The position numbers and the translations under genes are program-made. The notes below the pieces were generated by a model. The model worked only from the letters and a program-made list of their open reading frames with translations, did no database searches and was not told the origin of the DNA. A stretch of 64,000 bases of DNA from JASHPR01 sp963739645 (GTDB lineage: Bacteria > Actinomycetota > Actinomycetes > Streptosporangiales > Streptosporangiaceae). Shown one piece after another: positions 21,648 through 30,440 of the stretch. The stretch covers positions 1 through 64,000 of the forward strand of contig CAVUBM010000056.1 of the NCBI GenBank assembly GCA_963739645.1, written 5' to 3'. How positions within the stretch are numbered: position 1 is the first letter of the stretch; each line of letters starts with the position of its first letter.

Positions 21648-22442
21648 ATGGCGACCATTCTCATCACGGGCGCGGCGGGCCTGATCGGGACGATGCTGCG
21701 GTCCCGGCTGGCCCGGCCGGGCCGGACGCTGCGCCTGCTCGACATCGCCCCGCTCACGGCCGGGCCTGGTGAGGAGGCGGTGCAGGCCTCGGTCACCGAC
21801 GCCGCCGCGATGACCGCGGCCTGCCAGGGCGCGGACGCCGTGATCCATCTCGGCGGGATCCCGGGCGAGGCACCGTGGCCGCAGATCCTCGAGGTCAACA
21901 TCGACGGCACGCAGACGATGTTCGAGGCGGCCCGCCGGGCCGGGACCGGCCGGGTGATCTTCGCCTCGTCGAACCACGCGGTGGGGTTCTCACCCCGGAC
22001 GGCGTTCCCGGTCCCTGACTACGCGTTTCCCGCGCCGGACACGTACTACGGGGTGTCCAAGGTGGCGGGCGAGGCGCTGGGGTCGCTGTACCACAGCCGG
22101 CACGGCCTGGATGTGATCTGCATCAGGATCCTGACCTGCGACGAGCGCCCGCCGACCGTGCGCTCGCTGTCCACCTGGCTGTCCCCGGACGACGCCGGGC
22201 GGCTGTTCGAGGCGTGCCTGACCGCCCCCGCCCCCGGCTTCCGGGTGATCTTCGGCGTGTCGGCGAACACCCGCGGCGGCTGGGTGTCGCTGGATGAGGC
22301 CCGGGCCCTGGGCTACCAGCCCCGCGACGACGCCGAGGCGTTCGCGGCCGAGGTCATCGCCGCCGACGGTGAGCCGGACCCGGACGACCCGGTCCTGGCC
22401 CACCTCGGCGGCGAGTTCACGCTGCCGGACCTGAACGTCTGA
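21648..22442 (+). CDS. Uronate dehydrogenase-like NAD-dependent SDR protein
   Basis: A 264-residue extended-type SDR. The Rossmann motif is ILITGAAGLIGTMLRSRLA; next come ADAVIHLGGIPGEAPWPQIL, EVNIDGTQTMFEAARRAG, a catalytic SSNHAVGF (Ser), and YYGVSKVAGEALG (Tyr-x-x-x-Lys). The compact size, HLGGI-type loop and SSNHAVGF segment match uronate dehydrogenases, which oxidise galacturonate or glucuronate to the aldaric lactone. It lies 128 bp after the dehydratase, so it may join the same pathway: uronate to aldarate to keto-deoxy acid. Start ATG 21648. Confidence 0.82.
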   Translation: MATILITGAAGLIGTMLRSRLARPGRTLRLLDIAPLTAGPGEEAVQASVTDAAAMTAACQGADAVIHLGGIPGEAPWPQILEVNIDGTQTMFEAARRAGTGRVIFASSNHAVGFSPRTAFPVPDYAFPAPDTYYGVSKVAGEALGSLYHSRHGLDVICIRILTCDERPPTVRSLSTWLSPDDAGRLFEACLTAPAPGFRVIFGVSANTRGGWVSLDEARALGYQPRDDAEAFAAEVIAADGEPDPDDPVLAHLGGEFTLPDLNV

Positions 22443-22477
22443 CCCATCCGTTACGCCTCAGGCTCCGGGTACTCGCG

Positions 22478-24153
22478 TCACCCCTCCCGGACACCCCGGT
22501 CGGCGAGCACTGTGTGGGCCAGCACCGCGACGTGCAGTGACGTGAGCGACTGGGCCGACTCGAGGCTGACCCCGAGCACGGCCTCGATCTGGCGCAGCCG
22601 TTCGTACAGCGTGGGCCGGGCCAGGTGCGCGCGCCGGGCCGCCTCGGCCTTGTTGCCGCCCGCCTCCAGGTACGCGGTCAGCGTGGTCACCAGCCGGCTG
22701 CCCGTGGCGTCGTCCCGGCGCAGCAGCGGCCCGAGCTCCCGCTCGGCGAAGGCCTGCACCCGCGGGTCGTCGCGGAGCAGGTGCAGCAGGCCGCGCAGCC
22801 GCAGGTCCGGCAGCCGGTAGAAGTCCCGGACGGCCCCGTTCTGGCCGGCCCGGGGCGCCCAGCACCGGGACGGCCGGCCCCGTGCTGGCCAGCGCTGTCC
22901 CGCGCGGCCACCTCGGCCACCTGCTCGGCCTCGAGGAAGGACCGCTGCACCTCCAGCACGGAGTCCACCACCGACCCGGCGCCGATGACGTCCTCGTCGC
23001 CGAGCTGCCGGCGCAGCTGCGCGGCCAGGCGGCTGAGCGCGGCGTCCGGGTCGGACCGGGGCGCCAGCGCGAGCAGCCCGCCGACCCGGATGTCGTCCAG
23101 CGTGCCGACCAGGGCCGGGATCTGCGCGCTCCGGCACGCCGCGGCCATCAGGTCGGCGGTCCGCAGCGCGCGGGCGTGGGCCTCAAGGCCGGTGTCGCCG
23201 TGCGACAGCCGGACCACCACGGCCAGCAGGCGGCGGCCGGTGACCGGGACGCCGAGGGCCCGGGCCCGCGCCTCGGCCTCCGCGGGCTCGGCGTAGCCGT
23301 GGCCGAGGAACGCGCCGAGGATGGTCCGGTGCGCCTGCCGCTCCAGGCTCTCGCGCTCGTGGTCGAGCAGCCGCCCGAGCGCGAGCGTGGTGGCCGCGCG
23401 CTCGACCAGCGCGACGTCGCGCGGCTCGGCCGGGCCGCCGCGCACCATGATCAGCCTGCCCCAGTCCTCGCCGCGGGCCCCGACCACGGTCACCAGCCAG
23501 CCCGACGCGGGGTCGTACCCGGTGCGGCCGGGCGGGATCACCGCCCGGGACCTGGCCGCGAACCCGGCCAGCAGCCGTGCGGTGTCGTGCCCGGCCGGCT
23601 CGCACGCGAGGACCTGGTGGGCCACGTTCTCCAGGATCAGCGGGCAGCCGGACAGGGCGGCGGCCTGGCGGACCACCTCGCCGGCCGGGGCGCCGGAGAC
23701 CGCGAGGTCGGTGAACACCTGGTGCAGGTGGTCGGAGGCGCGCAGCTCCTCCAGCTGGGCGTCGATGATGCGGGCGTGCACGGCCTCGGTGATCTCGATG
23801 AACTGGGTCTCCCGCTGCAGCACGATCAGCGGCAGCCGGTGCCCGGACGCCGCGGACACCAGTGCGGCCGGCAGGCTGCGGGCGTACCGGGAGCCGAGCT
23901 CGACGGCGAGCGCGCTCACCCCGACCGAGGCCAGGTCGGCCACGTACCGCGCCAGGCCCGCGGGGTCGTCGGGCAGCGCGATCCCGGTGGACAGCACCAG
24001 CTCGCCGCCGCGGAGCAGGTGCGCGGCCTCGGCGAGCTCGATCACGTGCACCCAGCGCACCGGCGCGTCCAGGCGGTCAGCCGCCGCCACCACCTTCGGC
24101 GCGCCGCGGCGCAGCGGGTCGAGCGCGAGGATCTCGGCCACGGTCGGCAGCAT
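22478..24153 (-). CDS. PucR-family transcriptional regulator, one frameshift
   Basis: A protein of about 555 residues after correction. The N-terminal PucR domain is VAEILALDPLRRGAPKVVAA, RWVHVIELAEAAHLLRGGEL and VLSTGIALP. A central ligand-sensing and GGDEF-like region follows (LAVVVRLSHGDTGLEAHARA). Near 22845 the frame shifts by one base to VRDFYRLPDLRLRGLLHLLR, which ends in the C-terminal HTH_30 (YLEAGGNKAEAARRAHLARP, TLYERLRQIEAVLG). PucR proteins control purine, amine and amino-acid degradation. It is divergent from mmsA (24292) with a palindrome between them, suggesting control of that gene. Confidence 0.85.
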
Positions 24154-24172
24154 CCGGCAGCCTCCGTCCCGT

Positions 24173-24187
24173 CTGACATTAAGTCAG
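24173..24187. promoter_or_regulatory. Palindrome in the pucR-mmsA intergenic region
   Basis: CTGAC-ATTAA-GTCAG, 20 bp upstream of the PucR start and about 105 bp upstream of mmsA. A second weak dyad GTAA-N5-TTAC follows at 24198-24210. Possible PucR operator. Confidence 0.4.
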
Positions 24188-24291
24188 TGAAGTAGCGTAA
24201 TGGCTTTACATACTGTCACTTGGCGTCAAGGGCGCCCAGCGGCAGACTGGAACGTGGGCGCAAAAGCAGCAGAGTCTGGGGTGACTGAGCA

Positions 24292-25788
24292 GTGAAACAT
24301 GTGACGCACTGGATCGGCGGCAAGCCGTGGGCAGGCGACGCGGCGCAGCGGGGTGACATCTACAACCCGGCCACGGGGCAGGTCTCAGGGACCGTTGACT
24401 TCGCGTCAGCGGCGGAGGTCGGCGCCGCGGTCGCGGCCGCCGCCGGGGCCCTGCCGGGCTGGCGGGAGACGTCGCTGACCAAGCGGGCGAACGTGATGTT
24501 CGCGTTCCGCGAGCTGCTCAGGCAGCATCAGGCCGAGCTGGCCACGCTGATCAGCTCCGAGCACGGCAAGGTCGCCTCGGACGCGGCGGGCGAGATCTCC
24601 CGCGGGCTCGAGGTGGTCGAGTTCGCCTGCGGGATCCCGCACCTGCTCAAGGGCGGGTTCTCGGAGAACGTCTCCACGGGCGTGGACGCGTTCTCGATCC
24701 GGCAGCCGGTGGGCGTGGTAGCCGGCATCACCCCGTTCAACTTCCCGGCCATGGTGCCGATGTGGATGTTCCCGATCGCGATCGCCTGCGGCAACACGTT
24801 CGTGCTCAAGCCGTCGGAGAAGGACCCGAGCGCGTCGCTGATGCTGGCCGAGCTGCTGGCCGAGGCCGGGCTGCCTGACGGGGTGTTCAACGTCGTGCAG
24901 GGCGGCAAGGAGGCGGTCGACGCGCTGCTGGCCCACCCGGACGTGCGCGGGATCAGCTTCGTCGGGTCGACGCCGATCGCCCGCTACATCTACGAGACCG
25001 GCACCGCCGCGGGCAAGCGGGTCCAGGCCCTGGGCGGGGCCAAGAACCACATGGTGGTGCTGCCCGACGCCGACCTCGAGCTGGCCGCGGACGCCGCAGT
25101 GTCGGCGGGCTTCGGGTCCGCGGGCGAGCGGTGCATGGCCATCTCCGTGGTCGTCGCGGTCGACCCGGTCGGCGACGAGCTGGTCGAGAAGATCGCCAGC
25201 CGGATCCCCGCGCTGCGGGTCGGCGCCGGTGACGACGAGCGGTCCGAGATGGGCCCGCTGGTGACCCGGCAGCACCGCGACAAGGTCGCGTCCTACCTGG
25301 ACTCCGGCGTCCAGGAAGGCGCGACGCTGGCCGTCGACGGCCGCGAGCATCCGGTCAGCGGCGAGGCGGCGGACGGGTTCTGGCTCGGCCCCTCGGTGCT
25401 CGACCACGTGACCCCGGCCATGAGCTGCTACACCGACGAGATCTTCGGCCCGGTGCTGTCGGTCGTCCGGGCCCCCGGCTATGACGAGGCACTCCAGGTC
25501 GTCAGCGGCAACCCGTACGGCAACGGGACCGCGATCTTCACCAACGACGGGGGAGCCGCCCGCCGGTTCACCCACGAGGTCGAGGTGGGGATGGTCGGCA
25601 TCAACGTGCCGATCCCGGTGCCGATGGCGTTCTACTCGTTCGGCGGGTGGAAGGCGTCGCTGTTCGGGGACACACACGTGCACGGGGTCGAGGGCGTGCA
25701 CTTCTACACCCGCGGCAAGGCGGTCACGTCCCGGTGGCTCGACCCCAGCCACGGCGGCGTCAGCCTCGGCTTCCCGGTGAACCGGTGA
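24292..25788 (+). CDS. mmsA: Methylmalonate-semialdehyde dehydrogenase (CoA-acylating)
   Basis: A 498-residue aldehyde dehydrogenase converting malonate- or methylmalonate-semialdehyde to acetyl- or propionyl-CoA. It has GVVAGITPFNFPAMVPMWMF (typical MmsA oxyanion and NAD site), GNTFVLKPSEKDPSASLMLA, ISFVGSTPIARYIYETGTAA, the general-base-lacking AKNHMVVLPDAD and the catalytic cysteine in GFGSAGERCMAISV. The C-terminus KASLFGDTHVHGVEGVHFYT is diagnostic. GTG start at 24292. With the omega-aminotransferase at 26858 it forms a route for beta-alanine or beta-aminoisobutyrate. Confidence 0.93.
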   Translation: MKHVTHWIGGKPWAGDAAQRGDIYNPATGQVSGTVDFASAAEVGAAVAAAAGALPGWRETSLTKRANVMFAFRELLRQHQAELATLISSEHGKVASDAAGEISRGLEVVEFACGIPHLLKGGFSENVSTGVDAFSIRQPVGVVAGITPFNFPAMVPMWMFPIAIACGNTFVLKPSEKDPSASLMLAELLAEAGLPDGVFNVVQGGKEAVDALLAHPDVRGISFVGSTPIARYIYETGTAAGKRVQALGGAKNHMVVLPDADLELAADAAVSAGFGSAGERCMAISVVVAVDPVGDELVEKIASRIPALRVGAGDDERSEMGPLVTRQHRDKVASYLDSGVQEGATLAVDGREHPVSGEAADGFWLGPSVLDHVTPAMSCYTDEIFGPVLSVVRAPGYDEALQVVSGNPYGNGTAIFTNDGGAARRFTHEVEVGMVGINVPIPVPMAFYSFGGWKASLFGDTHVHGVEGVHFYTRGKAVTSRWLDPSHGGVSLGFPVNR

Positions 25789-25847
25789 CCCGGCCGGGGC
25801 CGGCGGGCGATGGCCTGCTGGCCCCGGCGCGGGCCTGCGGCCTGCGG

Positions 25848-26683
25848 TCAGCCGGCGTTCGCGCTGAACACCGGGTAGTAGCCGCCGGACTGGCCCGCGG
25901 CGGTCGGATGGTAGGAGACATCGAGGTTGAACAGGTCCACCGAGTGCAGCCAGCTACCGGAGTCACAGATCTCATGACCGGCAAACGCGGTCCGGACGTC
26001 GGCGAACACGTCGCCGTGCCGCTGCGCCGCCGCCTGGATGGCGCCGTCGAGCTCATCGGCCGCGGCGTTCAGGTCGGTCCGGTCGGTCGTGCTCAGGCCG
26101 AGGCAGGACGACGACTTGCTCAGGTCGTACAGGTGCGGGTAGCCGAGCACCACCACCCGCGCGTTCGGGGCGTGCGCGGAGATCGCGGCCAGCACGCTGT
26201 CCATTTCGCCGGGCAGGGCGCTGCTGATCTCGCTCTCCGCCGTGGTGACCGCGCTGACGCAGGTGCTGGTCGAGTGCAGCACGCAGGTCTCCATCACGCT
26301 GCTGAAGCCCACGTCGTTGCCGCCGACCGTGATCGAGACCAGCGTGGTGGCGCTGCTCAGCACGGCCAGCTGGCTGCTGACAACCGAGCCGGTGGTCGCG
26401 CCCGAGCAGGCCTCCGACACGTAGCTGGCCGGGCGGTTGGCCGCCGCCCACAGGGCGGAGTAGGCGCTGGCGCTCCGGTCGCACGACCCGCTGGCGCTGT
26501 CGTAGCTGCCGGCCCCACCCCGGACGAGTACGAGTCGCCCAGCGCCACGTAGCTGACCGCGGGTTGCCCGGCGGTGAGCGAGGCGGCGGCGGGCGAGGCG
26601 GCGGCCAGCACCGGCAGGGCGGCGGCGGCCAGCGCGAGTGCGGCGAGGACTAACCGATGGCGGGAAGCGGCACGTCGAAGCAC
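25848..26683 (-). CDS. Secreted SGNH/GDSL-type hydrolase, one frameshift
   Basis: An esterase/lipase of about 275 residues. GTG at 26683 (GGAG 7 nt upstream) opens a signal peptide (RHRLVLAALALAAAALPVLA). It is followed by the GDSL block YVALGDSYSSGVG with the nucleophile Ser. A shift near 26515 is then needed to reach YVSEACSGATTGSVVSSQLA, the SGNH Asn block SITVGGNDVGFSSVMETC and the final Asp/His block DVSYHPTAAGQSGGYYPVF. Six cysteines suggest disulfides as in Streptomyces SGNH esterases. Convergent with mmsA; extracellular. Confidence 0.82.
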
Positions 26684-26857
26684 GGGCAGGCTCCTTGGGG
26701 CAGCGGACGGTGCGGGCGGGCGGGTGCGGTCAGGGACGGGCTGGAGTCGGGGGCGGACAACGGGGCTTTGTGACTTGTAAGTAACATCGGCCGGCCCGGC
26801 GGTCAAGAGGCAGCCTGGCCACGCGGCGGGACCCCGGGTCCCGGTATGGAGGCAGAC

Positions 26858-28210
26858 ATGACCGAGCACACGCCCGACCCGGCGCGGGGCGCCGAAGTCC
26901 TGGCGATGGACCGGGCGCACGTCTTTCACTCGTGGTCGGCGCAGCGGGCGCTGAAGCCGCTGGTGGTCGAGCGGGCCGAGGGCTCGTGCTTCTGGGACTA
27001 CGACGGCCAGCGGTACCTGGACTTCTCCAGCCAGCTGGTGAACGTCAACATCGGGCACCAGCACCCGCGGGTCACCGCGGCGATCGCCGAGCAGGCGGCC
27101 AAGCTGGCCACGATCGCGCCGCAGCACGCGAACGACGTCAGGGGAGAGGCCGCGACCCGGATCGCGGCGCTGGCGCCCGACGGCATGGAGAAGGTGTTCT
27201 TCACCAACGGCGGCGCCGACGCCAACGAGAACGCGATCCGGATGGCGCGGCTGCACACCGGCCGCACCAAGGTGCTGAGCTTCTACCGCTCCTACCACGG
27301 CAACACCACGGCGGCGATCACCTCCACCGGGGACCCGCGGCGGTGGCCGAACGAGTACGCCACCGGGCACGTGCACTTCTTCGGGCCGTACCTGTACCGG
27401 ACCTCGTTCTGGGCCACGACCGAGCAGGAGGAGTGCGAGCGCGCGCTGGCCCACCTGGAGGAAGTGATCGCCTTCGAGGGCCCGTCCACGATCGCGGCCA
27501 TCCTGGTGGAGACCATCGTGGGCACGGCCGGGATCCTGGTCCCGCCGCCCGGCTACCTGGCCGGGGTCAGGGCGCTGTGCGACAAGCACGGCATCGTCTA
27601 CATCGCCGACGAGGTCATGTGCGGGTTCGGCCGGGCGGGCCGCTGGTTCGCGTTCGAGCACTACGACGTCGTGCCGGACCTGATCACGTTCGCCAAGGGC
27701 TCGAACTCCGGGTACGTGCCGGTCGGCGGGGTGATCATCTCCGATGAGATCGCCGCCACGTTCGACGACCGGGTGTTCCCCGGCGGGCTCACCTACTCGG
27801 GCCACCCCCTGGCCTGCGCGTCGATCGTGGCGTCCATCGACGCGATGAAGGACGAGGGCATCGTGGAGCACGCGGCCGCGATCGGCGCCGAGGTGCTCGG
27901 CCCCGGCCTGCGGGACCTGGCCACCCGGCACCCGGTGATCGGCGAGGTGCGCGGGGTCGGCGTGTTCTGGGCGCTGGACATGGTCACGAACCGGGACACC
28001 CGGGCGCCGCTCGCGCCCTACGGCGGGTCGTCCGAGGCCATGGGCGAGCTGCTGGCCCAGTGCCGGTCGCGGGGCCTGGTGCCGTTCGCGAACTACAACC
28101 GGGTGCACATGGTGCCGCCGTGCACGGTCTCCGAGGCGGAGACCAAGGAGGGCCTGGCCATCCTGGACGAGGTGCTGACCACCATCGACAGCCGCTACTA
28201 CGAGGGCTAG
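26858..28210 (+). CDS. Omega-amino acid-type class III aminotransferase
   Basis: A 450-residue PLP enzyme: WSAQRALKPLVVERAEGSCF, WDYDGQRYLDFSSQLVNVNI, VFFTNGGADANENAIRMARL, the Asp in GIVYIADEVMCGFGRAG, the lysine in LITFAKGSNSGYVPVGG and GLTYSGHPLACASIV. The family transfers omega-amino groups of substrates such as beta-alanine or taurine to pyruvate or ketoglutarate. I choose the ATG at 26858 because GGAGG ends 5 nt before it; the ATG at 26846 has no such site. Its product semialdehydes would suit MmsA upstream. Confidence 0.9.
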   Translation: MTEHTPDPARGAEVLAMDRAHVFHSWSAQRALKPLVVERAEGSCFWDYDGQRYLDFSSQLVNVNIGHQHPRVTAAIAEQAAKLATIAPQHANDVRGEAATRIAALAPDGMEKVFFTNGGADANENAIRMARLHTGRTKVLSFYRSYHGNTTAAITSTGDPRRWPNEYATGHVHFFGPYLYRTSFWATTEQEECERALAHLEEVIAFEGPSTIAAILVETIVGTAGILVPPPGYLAGVRALCDKHGIVYIADEVMCGFGRAGRWFAFEHYDVVPDLITFAKGSNSGYVPVGGVIISDEIAATFDDRVFPGGLTYSGHPLACASIVASIDAMKDEGIVEHAAAIGAEVLGPGLRDLATRHPVIGEVRGVGVFWALDMVTNRDTRAPLAPYGGSSEAMGELLAQCRSRGLVPFANYNRVHMVPPCTVSEAETKEGLAILDEVLTTIDSRYYEG

Positions 28211-28322
28211 CGCGCGGTCCCACCGCCGGCTGGCGTTCCAGCGGGTACCTCCGCATTACCTGTGGTGCCTGCGGTTCCTGTGCGACCCGTGATGTTTTCG
28301 GCTGCCTTGGCCATCGTGATCG

Positions 28323-28362
28323 ATGTGAGTTTGGGTCACACCGGTGTGCATCAAACTCACAT
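28323..28362. promoter_or_regulatory. 40-bp concentric palindrome
   Basis: Outer arms ATGTGAGTTTG (28323-28333) and CAAACTCACAT (28352-28362) are perfect inverses. The inner CACACCGGTGTG (28337-28348) is a perfect 12-bp palindrome on the same centre; only three base pairs on each side fail. It lies between the aminotransferase and the SDR-type gene at 28415, with no T-run, so an operator for a multimeric regulator is more likely than a terminator. Confidence 0.7.
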
Positions 28363-28414
28363 TCATGCGGTGGTCGGCCGGGTTCGCCTTGATCCGGGTG
28401 GGTAGGGCTGCGGG

Positions 28415-29317
28415 ATGAAGATCCTGGTGGCGGGCGCATCCGGGTTCGTCGGCCGTCGGCTGTCCGCGGCCCTGGCCGGGGCTGGCCACGACGTCGCGGC
28501 CATGACCCGCAACCCGGACCGTTACGCCGGGGCCGGCACACCGGTGCGCGGAGATGTCAGCGACCCGGCCAGCCTGGGTCCCGGCGATGGCCGGCTGTGA
28601 GGCGGCCTACTACCTCGTGCACTCGCTCAGCGAGCCGGACTTCGAGCGCAAGGATGCGGACGCGGCCGTGGCCTTCGGCGCGGCGGCCGCGCGAGGCCGG
28701 GCTGCAGCGCATCATCTACCTCGGCGGGCTCGGCGACGACACGGACGCGCTGTCGGCGCACCTGCGCAGCCGCCGCGAGGTCGAGAGGCTGCTCGGCGTC
28801 GGCGGGAATCCCGGTGACCGTCATCCGGGCCGGGATCATCATCGGGCACGGCGGCATTTCCTGGGAGCTGACCCGCCAGCTCGTCGAGCACCTGCCCGCC
28901 ATGATCACGCCGAAATGGGTCGCGACGCGCGCGCAGCCGATCGCCGTCGATGACGTCGTCCGGTACCTGCTCGGGGTGCTCACGCTGCCGGAGACGGCGG
29001 GCCGGGTCTTCGAGGCCGGAGGACCCGAGGTGCTTCGGTACGCCACCATGCTGCGCCGGGTCGCTGCGATCGAGCGCCGCCCGCTGCCGATCCTGCCGGT
29101 GCCGCTGCTCAGCCCGCGCCTGTCCTCGTTGTGGCTGGCCCTCGTCACCGACGTGGACACCGCCACCGCCCGGGCGCTGGTCGACTCGATGACCAACGAG
29201 GTCGTCGTGCGGGACGACTCGATCCGCGACCTGATCCCCTTCGACCCAATGCCCTACGACGACGCCGTCCGCCAGGCGCTCGCCGAACGCCGCGAGGCCA
29301 GGGGCGGCGACCGGTGA
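28415..29317 (+). CDS. NAD(P)-binding SDR-type protein (NmrA/atypical), three frameshifts
   Basis: Begins MKILVAGASGFVGRRLSAAL, the Rossmann GxxGxxG. The protein then continues through three frame changes (near 28578, 28695 and 28808): CEAAYYLVHSLSEPDFERKD, LQRIIYLGGLGDDTDALSAH and VTVIRAGIIIGHGGISWELT. The rest is clean (ITPKWVATRAQPIAVDDVVR, GGPEVLRYATMLRRVAAIER) to the TGA at 29315-29317. The order matches atypical SDRs of the NAD(P)H-binding type with YxLVHS. Substrate unknown. Its stop overlaps the GTG of the next gene. The frameshifts probably reflect sequence errors. Confidence 0.75.
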
Positions 29318-30021
29318 CCGCCGGAGAGTCGGCGGCTCGCGCGCGACAACGGCCGGTGACCGCCGGGGGGCTGGCCGCGGCCCGCGCGCGACGGCGGCGG
29401 GTCATCGCCGCCACCAGCATCGGCGGCGCGGGCCTGCTCGGGATCTCGCTGTCGTCCGAAGCCGGCTCGCCCCAGTTCTACGCGCTCACACTGGGTCTCG
29501 CCGGCACCTGGGCCGCCGGTGCTCTCGCCGCCGGGCCACTCGAGCCGGGCCGGACCCAGGGCCTGCGGGACACCCTGCGCCGCCAGCTGGCCGGGCCCGT
29601 GCTCACCGGCGCCGGCACCTTCGGGCTGTTCTACGGCGCCGCCCGGCTCGCCCGGTACATCCCCCCGCTCGACCGCGCCATGGCCAGCGCGCTGCACTAC
29701 GCGGACCACGGGTCCACCCGGCTCGTGCCGCTGACAGCGGGGGCCAACGCGGTGGCCGAGGAACTGTTCTTCCACGGCGCCCTCTGGTCCCTGGTCGAGG
29801 AGTCCAGCCCGGTCGTGAAGACCACGCTCGCCTATGCGGCCACCATCGCGGCGACCCGCAACCCCGCTCTCGTGCTCGCCGGCACGGCCACCAGCGTGAT
29901 CTTCGGGCTTCAGCGGCGCGCCTCCGGCGGGTTCCTGGCCCCGGCGATCGCCCATCTCACGTGGTCGCTCCTGATGCTGCGCTATCTGCCGCGCCCGTCC
30001 GCGAGCACGCTCGGCCGCTGA
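29314..30021 (+). CDS. CPBP-family intramembrane protease-like protein
   Basis: A 235-residue membrane protein with about six hydrophobic helices. It carries the CPBP/Abi signature: a glutamate pair in GANAVAEELFFHGALWSLVE, a second conserved segment FGLQRRASGGFLAPAIAH and the final His in AIAHLTWSLL. In CPBP proteases the EE and two His residues bind the metal; here the second motif has Gln-Arg in place of the usual His, so activity is uncertain. GTG at 29314 overlaps the preceding stop as GTGA. Function unknown. Confidence 0.72.
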   Translation: MTAGESAARARQRPVTAGGLAAARARRRRVIAATSIGGAGLLGISLSSEAGSPQFYALTLGLAGTWAAGALAAGPLEPGRTQGLRDTLRRQLAGPVLTGAGTFGLFYGAARLARYIPPLDRAMASALHYADHGSTRLVPLTAGANAVAEELFFHGALWSLVEESSPVVKTTLAYAATIAATRNPALVLAGTATSVIFGLQRRASGGFLAPAIAHLTWSLLMLRYLPRPSASTLGR

Positions 30022-30097
30022 ACCAGGTGCGAGGCGCCCGGGCCGCGGCAGAAAAGCAGGTCTGGCTTCTCGCCCCAACCTGAGCGACCATCAAAGT

Positions 30098-30440
30098 GTG
30101 ATCACAGCCGGCGTCTCCGTTCGGGATTGCGAGGAGCACCGGCACGTGCCCGTGCCCGGCCTCCCTGGCTGAGCTGCGCGGGCCGCTGGAGGGGATGGCC
30201 AGCCTGCCCGGCCGGCTGTTCTGGTCCAGCCTTGATCCGCGGAACGTGCTGTGGGACCTGGCCGACCCCCGCCGCCGCCGCGACTTCTACGAGGTCGTGC
30301 TCCTGAAGGGGACGCTGGACGACATCTGCGCCCTGGTCAACGGGCCCGAGCTGGTGTGGCTGTGGGACGAGATGTACCTGCCGCCCTGGGTCCGTGAGGC
30401 CTGGCATCCGGTGGTCATGGCGGCGGAGTTCGCGGCCTAG
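30098..30440 (+). CDS. Hypothetical protein, probably one frameshift
   Basis: The clear part runs from 30195: MASLPGRLFWSSLDPRNVLW, then YEVVLLKGTLDDICALVNGP and LVWLWDEMYLPPWVREAWHP. A frame from GTG 30098 (MITAGVSVRDCEEHRHVPVP) stops just before it and could be joined by one base near 30160, giving about 113 residues. The size and acidic, Trp-rich composition resemble small uncharacterised actinobacterial proteins. It is convergent with the oxidoreductase and overlaps it by 4 bp. Confidence 0.5.

Noticed and set aside
26357..28108. 583-residue minus-strand frame
   Set aside because: Mostly antisense of the omega-aminotransferase; only its last part codes, for the SGNH hydrolase signal peptide and GDSL block.
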